DNA of 64,000 bases from Candidatus Poribacteria bacterium (GCA_012270795.1 JAAXHO010000213.1:1-64000), one strand, 5' to 3'; positions 19,042 through 28,244 are shown, counted from the first letter of the stretch. A program made the numbers and translations. The notes: generated by a model from the letters alone, not told the origin.

Positions 19042-19080
19042 TAGGGGTGTGTAAAGTTTTGGCATGTGGCGATTCTGTAC
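19042..19080. repeat. dispersed repeat with GGGTGTGTAAAGTTTT and GGCGATTCTGT blocks
   Basis: GGGGTGTGTAAAGTTTTGGC is followed by TGTGGCGATTCTGTACC. Related copies are at 34945-34967 (CAAAACTTTACACACCCT), 33137-33160 (GGGTGTAAAGTTTTTGCACA) and 52499-52540 (GGCGATTCTGTCC then AAAAACTTTACAGACC). All lie just outside genes. Confidence 0.5.
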
Positions 19081-19370
19081 CCAAATCCACACTATCAGCC
19101 GATAGCCGACTGCTGAAAGTCATTGGATATATATTGGAAATTCCAATAAACAAACACAATAAAACAAAGCATCCTAACACCACATAATGTATAATATTAC
19201 TATGAAAATTAAAATTCAAAATCTCAACTCAAAAAACATCTTAAAATGAAGAAAATTTCCCGAGAAAAACTGTTCCAAAAACCTGAAAAATGAAAAAACT
19301 GAAAAATTTTTAACGTTTTCGAAAAAAACCTCTTTCAGACCTTTCAACGACTGGGCTGAAAGCCAATTTG

Positions 19371-19416
19371 CAAAACATACCACGGTATGTTATTTCATAC
19401 CACGTGGTATGTTTTG
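19371..19416. repeat. inverted repeat around a CATACCACGTGGTATG palindrome
   Basis: CAAAACATACCACGGTATG at 19371-19389 faces CATACCACGTGGTATGTTTTG at 19396-19416. This can fold into a long near-perfect hairpin. No adjacent gene explains it as a terminator, so it is either a protein-binding palindrome or part of a mobile element. Confidence 0.55.
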
Positions 19417-19499
19417 CAGAATCAGTACTATCTAAAATTGAAAGTTTAATTTCATTAATTCAACAAAAAAATAAACAAAAAATGTAATGTATACAGAAC

Positions 19500-19572
19500 T
19501 TACGCATTCCCCCCGCTTGCGGGGGATTGGGGGGCGGATAAAGGGGGTTCTCAAATAGAATTGGTATAATAA
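19500..19572 (+). repeat. GC-rich hairpin repeat ending in a TGGTATAAT TIR end
   Basis: CCCCCCGCTTGCGGGGG is followed by GGATAAAGGGGGTTCT and AAATAGAATTGGTATAAT. Nearly the same succession is at 40115-40161, where it forms the right part of a TIR-bounded element, so this is a solo or truncated copy of that family. Confidence 0.55.
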
Positions 19573-19651
19573 CGTGAGTTTGATAAAACAATTCAATTTT
19601 GAATATGGTGTTTCGTAGACGTTCATCTTGGTTGAAAACCAGAACAAGTCC

Positions 19652-19806
19652 CTTGCTCCGTAGGAGCAATATGTTTATAGCAACTGTCCAACACAGCACC
19701 CCGCTCCGTAGGAGCGGTATGTGGTTTCAGCACACATAGCACTCCGCTGGAGTGCGAGAACTTGAAAATCCGATTTTCTATAAACATAGCACTCCGCTGG
19801 AGTGGT
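19652..19806. repeat. four short palindromic repeats (GCTCCGTAGGAGC type)
   Basis: Copies lie at 19652-19683 (GCTCCGTAGGAGC with ATATGTTTATAG), 19701-19727, 19734-19766 (CACTCCGCTGGAGTG) and 19776-19806 (TTCTATAAACATAG then CACTCCGCTGGAGTG). The flank ATATGTTTATAGAA is conserved while both hairpin arms vary together. A related cluster is at 33187-33340. Confidence 0.65.
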
Positions 19807-19966
19807 GCGATTTATTCGGTTTCAAATTTGAGTAGGTGTGATATAGCGTGTTGGATTCCTCTAAACCATTCAGTCAAACCCACTTTAATATTATTTTCAA
19901 ACTCACGTTATAATATAAACAATACTATAAAAAAAGCAAATAAACCACAACAAACGTTAAAAATAC

Positions 19967-19995
19967 TTGACAAACATTATCATGCATGTTATAAT
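19967..19995 (+). promoter_or_regulatory. consensus promoter with no recognised downstream gene
   Basis: TTGACA at 19967-19972 and TATAAT at 19990-19995 have the ideal 17 bp spacer. The next annotated start is the dioxygenase at 20453, over 450 bp away, which has its own nearer promoter. Only tiny frames (19 and 41 codons at 20007 and 20086) follow. It may drive a small RNA or a lost gene. Confidence 0.45.
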
Positions 19996-20171
19996 ATACT
20001 TCACACATGAAACTTATGATAAAATATTATAACCACATCTATAAAACTGACACATTCTACTCATAAAAGGATAACAAATTTCAAAATGTTACACTTTTCA
20101 AAAAAATATTTTTTCAATTTACAAGAAAACACCCGTAACCCCTTGCTAACACTGGGTTTACAGCACATTAT

Positions 20172-20216
20172 AAATGTTACCAAAAAAACGAAAAAAGTGT
20201 CCATTTGGTAACATTT
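20172..20216. repeat. perfect 13 bp inverted repeat
   Basis: AAATGTTACCAAA at 20172-20184 is exactly complementary to TTTGGTAACATTT at 20204-20216, separated by 19 A-rich bases. It lies downstream of the orphan promoter at 19967 and could form a stem in that transcript or bind a dimeric protein. Confidence 0.45.
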
Positions 20217-20375
20217 TAAGGAAAATCGTCCAATAAAAACGTGAAATAAACACAACTTCGTAGAGAAAATTAACAACATCTCCCACAAGAAAATGTAATC
20301 ACTGGGGTTGAAAACACCTCCCACACAACAGTGTTTTTTGACAATTGAATGTCTCTGCAAGGTAAATTAATCTTA

Positions 20376-20404
20376 TTGTATCAATTATTGGATTTTGCTA
20401 AAAT
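20376..20404 (+). promoter_or_regulatory. predicted promoter of the dioxygenase gene
   Basis: TTGTAT at 20376-20381 and TAAAAT at 20399-20404 have a 17 bp spacer and lie about 50 bp before the start codon at 20453. Confidence 0.5.
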
Positions 20405-20452
20405 ACTGTTGCACAATAAAAATGTTACGCACAATGAAATCGGAGAAAGACA

Positions 20453-21355
20453 ATGGCGGAAACCGTTTTTGTAGGAGATCATGAAGTTACATTTCCAGGA
20501 CCACACCTTGGTGTGTTAAGGGATTGCAATGCTGTGCTGGAATCAGCAGAAGAGCTGCATCAACAAATAGCAGAAGATGGGTATTTACTTGTTCGTGGGT
20601 TAATAGACAAAGATAAGATGATTGCTGCACGACGTGCTATTCTTGAACATGCTAAAGAGAACGGAAAAGATGAAGTATTTAAACCGGGAACAGAAATGAT
20701 GGATGCTGTCGCAGGTCCTGGTAGTCCGGGACGAACAATGGGAGCCCAAGATGTCACACACCATCCTGATGTTTTGTCAGTATTGGAGGGTGATGAGCTT
20801 TTTGCTTTCTTCCGTAAGTTCTTTAGTGGGGATACCCGTACCTTTGACTACAAGTGGCTTCGGTTTGTTCGTCCTAATGGTTGGTCTGGACCACATTTTG
20901 ATTTCGTTTACATGGGGAGAGGATCAAAACAACTACATACCTGTTGGATTCCCTTCGGTGATGTACCTGCGACAATGGGGACGTTGACAGTGCTTGTCGG
21001 TTCGCATAACCTACCAAGTTTTGCACCCGTACGTGACACCTATGGAAGAACTGATGTTGACAAGGATGGAACACCAGGCCATTTTGGTCGCGACCCTATG
21101 GCAATCAGTGAAAAGTACGGTGGAGAATGGCAAACAGCGGATTTTGAAATGGGGGATATCATCGTCTTCACAATGCACACAATGCACACATCTACAAAGA
21201 ATCTATCAGATCGGTGGCGAATCAGTTGTGATATCCGGTTTCAACCTGCAGAACATCCAATTGATGAACGATGGATCGGGAAAAATCCCATTTCTCACAC
21301 AGGTGGACAAAAGATATCTTTTGAGGAAGCTAAGAAACAGTGGGGATTGGAATAG
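20453..21355 (+). CDS. phytanoyl-CoA dioxygenase (PhyH) family Fe(II)/2-oxoglutarate oxygenase
   Basis: This 300-residue cytosolic enzyme uses Fe(II), 2-oxoglutarate and O2 to hydroxylate small molecules. The facial triad is visible: H148 and D150 in GPHFD and a distal His in TMHTSTKNLSDRWR (H245), with the 2-oxoglutarate-binding Arg a few residues on. The start is ATG 20453 after GGAGAAAG. The gene is monocistronic with its own promoter. PhyH-type oxygenases are strongly expanded in Poribacteria and act on very diverse substrates, so no substrate is assigned. Confidence 0.92.
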   Translation: MAETVFVGDHEVTFPGPHLGVLRDCNAVLESAEELHQQIAEDGYLLVRGLIDKDKMIAARRAILEHAKENGKDEVFKPGTEMMDAVAGPGSPGRTMGAQDVTHHPDVLSVLEGDELFAFFRKFFSGDTRTFDYKWLRFVRPNGWSGPHFDFVYMGRGSKQLHTCWIPFGDVPATMGTLTVLVGSHNLPSFAPVRDTYGRTDVDKDGTPGHFGRDPMAISEKYGGEWQTADFEMGDIIVFTMHTMHTSTKNLSDRWRISCDIRFQPAEHPIDERWIGKNPISHTGGQKISFEEAKKQWGLE

Positions 21356-21503
21356 GTATGTAAGAATTTCTCATTACAGTATTATAACTCAAGATACCGT
21401 ATAGTAGCATAAACTTCCAGTTTGTGCATCTATTTCCAAAGTCTTCTCCGGAGACTTTAAGGTAATCATTTATTCTTTAGGTATACATATCTGTTTCTGT
21501 CGC

Positions 21504-21905
21504 TTACTCCGTTGAGTAGAGTTCAATAATTCCTGTTGAGAACGAAATTTTAATATCAAAATGTGACAAGAAATTTAAGCCTAATACACCATCTATAGTT
21601 GATCCAATAGGTAAGTCGTGGCATAAGACATCAATGTTTTCAACAGTCTCTCCAATTGCGGTTAATTTACGGACGGTTATGATTTTTGCAGGTAAAATAC
21701 CGCTGCCTGTGGTAAGTAGCACTACTTGTTTTGGATTTGAGAGATCGTATCCCAAACCTGAAGCAATTTTTGTTGGAATTGAGGTGTCTGATGATCCTGT
21801 GTCTAAAGCAACAATCAAATCTCGATAGTTACCACCATTGATACTTTCAACTTTAATCGGTAATCTGATTAACCTTTGTGAGTGATTAAACGAAATATGT
21901 CCCAT
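21504..21905 (-). CDS. retropepsin-like clan AA aspartic protease
   Basis: This small (133-residue) single-domain aspartic protease has the catalytic motif ALDTGSSDTSIP (D35) and the downstream hydrophobic-hydrophobic-Gly flap-type segment DGVLGLNFLSHFDIKI, the layout of retropepsin-like bacterial proteases that work as homodimers. There is no signal peptide, so it is probably cytoplasmic. Its ATG overlaps the stop of the upstream 75-residue gene by one base (TAATG), implying coupled translation and a functional pair. Substrates are unknown. Confidence 0.85.
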   Translation of the reverse strand: MGHISFNHSQRLIRLPIKVESINGGNYRDLIVALDTGSSDTSIPTKIASGLGYDLSNPKQVVLLTTGSGILPAKIITVRKLTAIGETVENIDVLCHDLPIGSTIDGVLGLNFLSHFDIKISFSTGIIELYSTE

Positions 21906-22132
21906 TACAGTAAGTAATGCATTCCTTCCGGTAGTTCACCCGTATAACGAATCGCTGCACTGCCATTATATTGTCCAGAGACTTCATAAATATCATCTCG
22001 AGCTTCACTATGAGCAAAAACAATCCCTGACAACAGTTCAGTATTTTCACTGTGTTCACAATCAATGATAAACAACCACTGATCGGGATATTTCTCAGTC
22101 ATCTCTTCAAGGGTCATTCGTTGGTTTGACAT
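21905..22132 (-). CDS. small DUF5678-like protein coupled to the aspartic protease
   Basis: This 75-residue protein has the feel of the DUF5678 family: EEMTEKYPDQWLFIID, then a variable region and SEARDDIYEV, with C-terminal beta-like YNGSAAIRYTG. AAGGAGG precedes ATG 22132 by a good distance, and its stop codon overlaps the start of the protease gene. Small proteins of this kind next to retropepsin-like genes recur in several phyla; a regulatory or partner role is possible but unproven. The family call rests on memory of the domain pattern. Confidence 0.7.
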   Translation of the reverse strand: MSNQRMTLEEMTEKYPDQWLFIIDCEHSENTELLSGIVFAHSEARDDIYEVSGQYNGSAAIRYTGELPEGMHYLL

Positions 22133-22214
22133 TTATGTTTCCTCCTTTTGCGAAGATATCAATATCACGACTAAAGTCCATATAATTATATCACATTTCA
22201 AGGGATATTGCCAA

Positions 22215-23617
22215 TCATTTCAATAGCGACCAATCAGGTTTGTCTTCGGGATCACCGAGGGGACCGTGTGCGTTACGGATAATACGACGTTGTGCGTCAT
22301 ACCAATCCGTGTAACTTGTCGCAGGTTGGAGTTTGTCGTTACGGGCATCCATAAGGTTTATGAGGGTATTTTCCATTTCGTCTGCCAACGTTTTTGCGTT
22401 GGGATCGTCAATCAGATTGTTCATTTGCAGCGGGTCTGCTACTATGTCACATAACATCCGTTTGCCGTTAAGCCAACGCGCATAACTATGGGTTTTTGTG
22501 CGGAGGCCACGCCACTCGTTGCCATCAACAAGGTAATCATAAGTAGCACCAAAGTTCATCGTCAGGACAACTTCCTGTTTAAATGCATCCCCTACTCCTC
22601 GCCAAGAGGTCGATAAATCATAACCTTCCACAGTTCGCGGTATTTGAATATCACACAGACTGCAGAGTGATGGGAATAGATCAACAGGTGAAGTAAGTGT
22701 ATCACATAGACGATTACCTTCAAAAACACTCGGTAAACGCATAATCAGTGGCACTTTGATGGATTCCTCGTAAGGTTCTCTCTTTGCCCAGAAATTGATA
22801 CCTTGTGCACCGCCTTGTGTGCCGTGGTCAGAACCAAAAACGAGTAGTGTGTTTTCAACACGTTCTGTCTTCTCAAGATATTCCATCAACGCTCCTAACA
22901 TATCGTCTACTGCTAAGATCATAGCAAGATAGTGTCGGTATGCATTTTTAGATCGTTCTCGTTGGTTTTCTGACACGTTTTCAGGAAGATGGAGTTTGTC
23001 AGGTAATCTGTGTCATAGTATTCCTGCGGGGCATGTTCATAAGGAGTATTGTGTGCTTGATGCGGAGATATAAACAAACAAAATGGCATATCATCGTCCA
23101 TGTTATCCATAAACTGGAAGGCATATCTGTTTAATGCATCAGTTTCATATCCTTTCCATCTTTCGTTTCGCCAATTGTCCAGATTCACTGTGCCGTTGAA
23201 ATAATCGGTATGGAAGTTGTAACCCCGCCAATATTGGAATCCGAGTCGGTCACGTCCTTCAGGTACATAGTCACGTCCACCGATTTCAGGGAATGAACCT
23301 GTGTGGAGATGCCATTTACCGATCCAAGCAGTTTGGTACCCGTTCCTGCTAAAAACATCACCGATGCCGATCTCATCGTGTCGAGTATTGACGAAATTGA
23401 TAAGGTGTCCAGTAGTCTGTGGGTGTCGTCCTGTGAGTAGCATGGAACGATAAGGTGTGCAGACAGGCACCGTGGCAATTGCGTTTGAGAAAACAGTACC
23501 TTCCTGTGCAAGCCGATCAATGTGTGGTGTTTCAATCTGCGTTTCACCATAAACAGGCAATGAACAAGCACGGATTTGATCTGCAAGAAGATAAACAATG
23601 TTCGGTTTGTTTGTCAT
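22215..23617 (-). pseudogene. type I sulfatase, frameshifted
   Basis: The N-terminal part (23617 down to ~23000) and the C-terminal part (~23014 down to 22215) lie in different frames but together make a normal ~467-residue sulfatase. The N-terminal part has LADQ metal-site residues, the formylglycine signature CTPYRSMLLTGR (C53) and GKWHLH. The C-terminal part has VDDMLG, GSDHGTQGG (second metal site) and YEESIKVPLIMRLP. The switch lies around 22990-23015, where DTDYL should lead into a PDKLHLPENV-like segment. Activity would remove sulfate esters, probably from sulfated polysaccharide, after Cys to formylglycine conversion. No signal peptide is evident. Either a recent pseudogene or an indel error. 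It lies 11 bp downstream of the PorV-like gene. Confidence 0.85.
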
Positions 23618-23628
23618 GACATAAAAAA

Positions 23629-24774
23629 TTAGAATTTTAATCCTAAACTGACACGATGTGCATCTTGCAAATGTCTGAAGTCAGCATAAGCGTAATCAAA
23701 TGAAATCATTGTTTCTCGGAATTTCAAGTGTATGCCTAAACCGAGAGTCAGTCCCTCCTCATCGTCACTTCGGTCAGGACCTAATCGGTATTTGTAACCA
23801 GCTCGAATAGCTGCGGACTTTCTATACCAATATTCAACACCAAGGTTTAACCGTTCACTGTTATCATTTGGATGGTTGCCATCAAGTGCAACAGTGAGTA
23901 AGTTGTTGTCATTATCAATTAGGTCGTAAGCAATACCGAGACGAAAATTTGAGGGAAGTGGATACTCAATGGTGTCCAATTCTGCTTTTCTTGCTGGATT
24001 CGTCGTATCTGGGAAGGGATGATATTCAGCGATTAGTTCATCCCCAGCTTGTTCAACACCAGTTTCAAGATCAGACCCGCCAAAACGCATCTCTGGTCCA
24101 AAGTTCGAGAACGACATACCGATTCGCAAACTTCGCCAACCTGTATGATATAACGTCCCAACATCAATTGCAACACCCCTTGCATTTGCACGATGTATCT
24201 GTTGATGAATGTATTTCAGATTGATACCGAGAGATAACTTAGTACCAGATTCCTTTTGATAGAGTTCCCTTGAATATGCTAATGAAACTGCAGAGTCCCA
24301 TGCGGAATACCAAAGTCCAGTACCATCAGGTTTTTCAAGAGTTGTTATTTCTGTATCAGGGACGTTAAGAAAGGTGACACTCGCACCTAAAGTGCCGACT
24401 TTATCTATAGGTGTTGCAAATGCAAGATAGTTGTATCGGACATCTGCAAACCATATTGTGTGCGTGTCAGAAAAACTTGTCTTTTCCAGTTGACTTAACC
24501 CCGCAGGATTCCAATAGATAGTTGTGACATCGTTAGCAATAGCACTGAATGCTCCGCCTAAACTGTCCACACGCGCGCCCGGCCCTATTTTGAGAAATTG
24601 TGCTCCTGCAGTACCAACATTCGTTGTCGCATAACTCGTAAATGTCAAGGATACAAAGAGAAACGCTAAAAACAATAATGAAAAAAGAGGATTGTAGTTG
24701 GTTAACATATTACTTTTTGACATTCTTACTAACCCAAGAATATCTTTCTGTTTTGAGTTCATATCATTGTCCAT
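23629..24774 (-). CDS. PorV/PorQ-like (UPF0164-type) outer-membrane protein, second copy
   Basis: This 381-residue paralogue of the 3398-4393 protein shares GTAGAQFLKIGPGARVDSLGGAF and NDVTTIYWNPAGLSQLEKTSF and ends in a beta-barrel-like terminal Phe (VSLGLKF). The N-terminus is extended (~28 polar residues before the hydrophobic signal segment PLFSLLFLAFLFVSLTFTSYA), so translation might start later, but AGGAGA precedes ATG 24774 perfectly. It lies 25 bp after the 1001-residue secreted protein on the same strand, repeating the large-secreted-protein then PorV order seen at 3.4-14.4 kb. The proposed role is an outer-membrane carrier or anchor for that partner. Confidence 0.8.
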   Translation of the reverse strand: MDNDMNSKQKDILGLVRMSKSNMLTNYNPLFSLLFLAFLFVSLTFTSYATTNVGTAGAQFLKIGPGARVDSLGGAFSAIANDVTTIYWNPAGLSQLEKTSFSDTHTIWFADVRYNYLAFATPIDKVGTLGASVTFLNVPDTEITTLEKPDGTGLWYSAWDSAVSLAYSRELYQKESGTKLSLGINLKYIHQQIHRANARGVAIDVGTLYHTGWRSLRIGMSFSNFGPEMRFGGSDLETGVEQAGDELIAEYHPFPDTTNPARKAELDTIEYPLPSNFRLGIAYDLIDNDNNLLTVALDGNHPNDNSERLNLGVEYWYRKSAAIRAGYKYRLGPDRSDDEEGLTLGLGIHLKFRETMISFDYAYADFRHLQDAHRVSLGLKF

Positions 24775-24799
24775 ATATTTCTCCTAAATCGTAGTTCAG

Positions 24800-27700
24800 T
24801 TATCTGATAATTGCAAACCGACCAATCTTGTTTCCAATTACATCGTTTTCTTCATTTTTCGCTTCTACATGGAAAATATAAACACCACTTGCGAGTGCTT
24901 GGTTATAGCGGTTAAGCAGGTCAAATTCAGCAGTACCCCCCTTGTCTCCTTGTGCTAAGCGTTCTTCCGAATTGAACTTGGCATTACTCTCGTGTTTGAT
25001 TTCACGAACCAATTCACCTGCTAATGTATATATCCGAATAGTACATCGTGGCGGTAGTCGTGTGAAAAAGACCTTATCTGTACCTTCAGAGGTAACTGCT
25101 CTATTTGTAACAAAATATGGATTTGGAACGACGCGGATTTTCCCGAGGTCATCTTTGATATTTTTATCTTCAAGTGTTACTTTTTCTGATGTTAGCAGTT
25201 GCTCATCACCGTCCTGTGGGGCACTGATGCCTCCCATTTCAACAGTAAATACATTCCCTGCAGATATTTCCCCATTTGGATCAGCGATATATACATAAGC
25301 ACCGCTTATGTATATATGAAAAAGATTGGGGGTATCTTCTCGTTTATATTCGTCACGCCAACCAGCAGCTGTACGAATTGCATATCCATCTGCTTGTTCT
25401 TCCTTGAAAGGAATCTCCTCATTTGTATCCTCGTCAACTACTTTGACATCTGTATCATTAATGAAGGTGATTGAATATGTGTGTGGGCGATAATATGTTG
25501 CCCAATAGATGTTGGGCCCGGTAGTAGTGCTTCTTGAGTGCGCCTCATTTTGGAGATCTACTGACCAACCATGCACTGAACCCTTAGTAAGTTCAACTTT
25601 ATTTATAGAGTTAGCTGTGAGGCTATCATAAGATACATCAACCCCAGTTATTTTCAAAATAATGCCGTCAAACATTGGTGAGAGAACTTCAACAGCCTCT
25701 TGATGTTCTGGGTCATACCAACCAAACGTTTGCTTTTCAACGACAGTTTTGTTGGTAGTGGTATCAATGATTTCATAAGCAGGAGGTTGATATCCAGGAC
25801 CAGTGATATAAGCCCCAGAATCAATCTGTTTAGCACCATACCAAACAATCTTATATCCATGTCCTAAAACTTTGTCAGGTGCCAATACCATTGGTTCAAC
25901 GGTGACAGATACAGCCTCATTTGGCACCAATTCTACAGAAGGTTCTTTATATCCTGCTGGGTGTGCCCGTGGTACGACATGCACCATCGTTTCATTCTGA
26001 CTGCTCTCCATAACGGGCAACCCTCCTTCAGGATTACCCGTATCATAAGCCGTGACAGCATAAGTATATTGAATTCCGTTGGTTAATCCAGTATCCGTAT
26101 AGAAGCTCTTTATACCCGCATTTTCACCGAGTGCTTGTGATTTGGTAGAGACAACTTGGAATATATCACCTGCAACTGGGGGGCCTGAGGGACCATCGGT
26201 AATTGTAACGTACAACCCACCGAAATATATCTGTTCACCAGAACGGTATGTTCCATCAGGATAAGGTTCGCCTGTATTTGGATCCTTGATGACGACATAC
26301 CCACCACCATCTGATGGAAAATCGGAATTATATGCCAACACTTCCCAATGCGTGGTGTTAATCACTTCAAAAGATGTGCTGGAATTGAATTTTATAAGAT
26401 ATGTTGCACTTTCAAAAAAAGCACTAAAAAAGGGTTCATCTCCCATGTTTTCAATAGTTGCATCGGACTGTTTACCAACGTGCTCTACAGTAAAGTAATT
26501 ACGGGAAGTGCTCGGTTTATCAAACTCCATCAACAATTTCCAATCTTCAACGGGTTTACCTGTTTTTTCATCGTAAGCAGTATCAAGTCTATAAACTCTA
26601 TACCCTTCAAATACTTTCTCGCGATCGAATGGGTCTGCATATTCTTCTATATTCTTACTGACACCGTCATCAACCCAACCATCTTCACTTTCCCAGATGA
26701 GTGTTATCTGTTCATCGGCGGGGTAAGCTGTTACCTTCGGGGAGGGTGGCGGTGCAGCTGCACTATAATCGTCATCGTACAATTTTTGTGCTTCATCCGC
26801 TGCTACTTGCAAGCCAGCAAGTCCTTCACCGATAGCGACTGCTATGATGACGTTGAATGACTCATCTGGAGCAAGTGATTCAACCGGACCGTAGGATTGG
26901 ATAAAACGTTGGTCATCATAGTTTGCGGGGAGTGGCTCAATACCTGGGGTGCTAATGAGAGCGTACATCTCTGCATCAGTTGATGGATCGGTGTCAATAG
27001 TGATGCGTTTGTGTGCTGTAAAAGGGATTTTTGCTGCAGCATCTTGTGCGTCATTCCCTATATAAGCATCCAATACGCGTAAACCGATGTATCCGGGTGC
27101 GGATCCATTTGAAAAACCGTAAGAAAGATAACGGTTCGGATGTTTATCAGGATTGAGGCTATCAGCCGTTTGATCTAATGCAACAAAATCATCCGCTGAG
27201 TAATTTGCTGTGCCAGTTTCGTTACTGGAGATATCAACATCATACCGGAATGCCATAAATACATCTTCAAGCGTGTCTTCTCCAACATTCTTGACGTTGT
27301 ATTCAATGATAAAAAAGTCGTAAAGTGGTGCGTAACTCCATTGATAGCAGTTGACATCAAGCTCTAAACCGAGTACGACATCTTTGTTCACTTCTGTATT
27401 CGTATCCGTGCATTTGAATCTAATAACTTGTTGCGTCTGTGTCCCCTTGGCTGTTAGACCGGGTTTTTGTGAATATATATTTACCATTTCCCCCGTTTCA
27501 GGATGTGGAATTGGTATAGGCCATATTTCACTTTGCCTACCGTCTGCCTCTGCTACTCCGACTTCCCCATTCTTTTTCGCACCAATCCAGATGTCCCCTT
27601 CATATATATAGGAGTCGTTTGTTCCTGCGGGCCACCACCCTGAGGGGTTCAGCGTGGGATTACTTGGAAACCCCACAACGCCTGTATTGAAAATAGCACT

Positions 27701-27805
27701 TGAAAGATTTCCGACATCAAGTGCTTCCCATTCTTCTGCTGCATTTGCAGATAGGACTGTAAAAGTAATAACCGTAATTAACAAACTATTTCGCAGTAAT
27801 TTCAT
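24800..27805 (-). CDS. large secreted protein with T9SS/FlgD-type C-terminal domain
   Basis: This 1001-residue protein has a clear signal peptide (residues 1-22, ending SANAA) and no membrane segment. The N-terminal half is beta-rich (GWWPAGTNDSYIYEGDIWIGA, VGLELDVNCYQWSYAPLYDFFIIEYNVKN) and belongs to a type of large secreted protein common in Fibrobacterota- and Poribacteria-like genomes. The middle has fibronectin-type-III-like segments (ITLIWESEDG, YTYAVTAYDTGNPEGG). The last ~115 residues hold IRVVPNPYF, IRIYTLAGELVREI and ASGVYIFHVEA, the sorting-domain pattern also seen in the giant Ig protein. AGGGGAAG precedes ATG 27805. Surface location is inferred; the biochemical role is unknown. 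Confidence 0.82.
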   Translation of the reverse strand: MKLLRNSLLITVITFTVLSANAAEEWEALDVGNLSSAIFNTGVVGFPSNPTLNPSGWWPAGTNDSYIYEGDIWIGAKKNGEVGVAEADGRQSEIWPIPIPHPETGEMVNIYSQKPGLTAKGTQTQQVIRFKCTDTNTEVNKDVVLGLELDVNCYQWSYAPLYDFFIIEYNVKNVGEDTLEDVFMAFRYDVDISSNETGTANYSADDFVALDQTADSLNPDKHPNRYLSYGFSNGSAPGYIGLRVLDAYIGNDAQDAAAKIPFTAHKRITIDTDPSTDAEMYALISTPGIEPLPANYDDQRFIQSYGPVESLAPDESFNVIIAVAIGEGLAGLQVAADEAQKLYDDDYSAAAPPPSPKVTAYPADEQITLIWESEDGWVDDGVSKNIEEYADPFDREKVFEGYRVYRLDTAYDEKTGKPVEDWKLLMEFDKPSTSRNYFTVEHVGKQSDATIENMGDEPFFSAFFESATYLIKFNSSTSFEVINTTHWEVLAYNSDFPSDGGGYVVIKDPNTGEPYPDGTYRSGEQIYFGGLYVTITDGPSGPPVAGDIFQVVSTKSQALGENAGIKSFYTDTGLTNGIQYTYAVTAYDTGNPEGGLPVMESSQNETMVHVVPRAHPAGYKEPSVELVPNEAVSVTVEPMVLAPDKVLGHGYKIVWYGAKQIDSGAYITGPGYQPPAYEIIDTTTNKTVVEKQTFGWYDPEHQEAVEVLSPMFDGIILKITGVDVSYDSLTANSINKVELTKGSVHGWSVDLQNEAHSRSTTTGPNIYWATYYRPHTYSITFINDTDVKVVDEDTNEEIPFKEEQADGYAIRTAAGWRDEYKREDTPNLFHIYISGAYVYIADPNGEISAGNVFTVEMGGISAPQDGDEQLLTSEKVTLEDKNIKDDLGKIRVVPNPYFVTNRAVTSEGTDKVFFTRLPPRCTIRIYTLAGELVREIKHESNAKFNSEERLAQGDKGGTAEFDLLNRYNQALASGVYIFHVEAKNEENDVIGNKIGRFAIIR

Positions 27806-27869
27806 AGTTCTTCCCCTCTAATTTGTAATGTAGTGCATAGAAAATCTAAATAGATTTGTTCTTTTGTAT

Positions 27870-28244
27870 TCATGATGAAGGTTGTAAAGTATAAGGTTGA
27901 ATCAAAATATCTGCAGAAATCCCAAGACCTTTGTGTAATTTCCGAATCATATCCAAAGACAGAGTGCGGTGTCTATTTAAGATTTCCGATACGCCTGAAC
28001 GTGAACCGATAAAAGGTTCAAGGTCGTGTTCAGAGAGCTCTTGACTCTCCATATAGTGAAGGATCGCGTCAATAGGATCTGATGGTGGAATTGGATAATG
28101 TTCATTTTCATAAGCATCCACCAATGTCACAAGAACATCTAATTTATCACCTTCTGGTGAACCGTAACTCGCGTCCCAAAGTTGTTCTATATTTTTTAAA
28201 GCATCGTTATAATCTGCTTCAGTTCTGATTGGTTTAACTTCCAT
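27870..28244 (-). CDS. HigA-type antitoxin / XRE-like regulator without toxin partner
   Basis: A 124-residue protein starting MEVKPIRTEADYNDAL, the characteristic opening of COG5499 HigA-type antitoxins. A C-terminal helix-turn-helix region (SRSGVSEILNRHRTLSLDMIRKLHKGLGIS) would bind the operon promoter. ATG 28244 has AAGGT upstream and matches the family start; the frame continues up to 28313 with MRVISRSIK, resembling the start of HigB toxins, which usually precede HigA. No complete higB is present, so this looks like an orphaned antitoxin left by a deletion. Confidence 0.8.
   Translation of the reverse strand: MEVKPIRTEADYNDALKNIEQLWDASYGSPEGDKLDVLVTLVDAYENEHYPIPPSDPIDAILHYMESQELSEHDLEPFIGSRSGVSEILNRHRTLSLDMIRKLHKGLGISADILIQPYTLQPSS

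Larger units (their letters stand above)
18965..20452. other. gene-free, repeat-rich 1.5 kb intergenic region
   Basis: I see no credible protein gene here. Short frames are AT-rich, lack ribosome sites and overlap repeats. The stretch holds a dispersed motif (19042-19080), several inverted repeats, a GC-rich repeat (19500-19572), four short palindromes (19652-19806), a consensus promoter with no recognised gene (19967-19995) and the promoter of the dioxygenase gene (20376-20404). It probably accumulated small mobile elements between divergent transcription units. Confidence 0.7.

Noticed and set aside
19031..19219. A 62-codon minus-strand frame with a hydrophobic start
   Set aside because: It runs through a dispersed repeat, has no ribosome site, and its C-terminal half is translated repeat sequence.
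20061..20360. A 99-codon minus-strand frame upstream of the dioxygenase
   Set aside because: Very AT-rich with Cys/Phe-biased composition, no ribosome site, and it spans a perfect inverted repeat and a promoter region.
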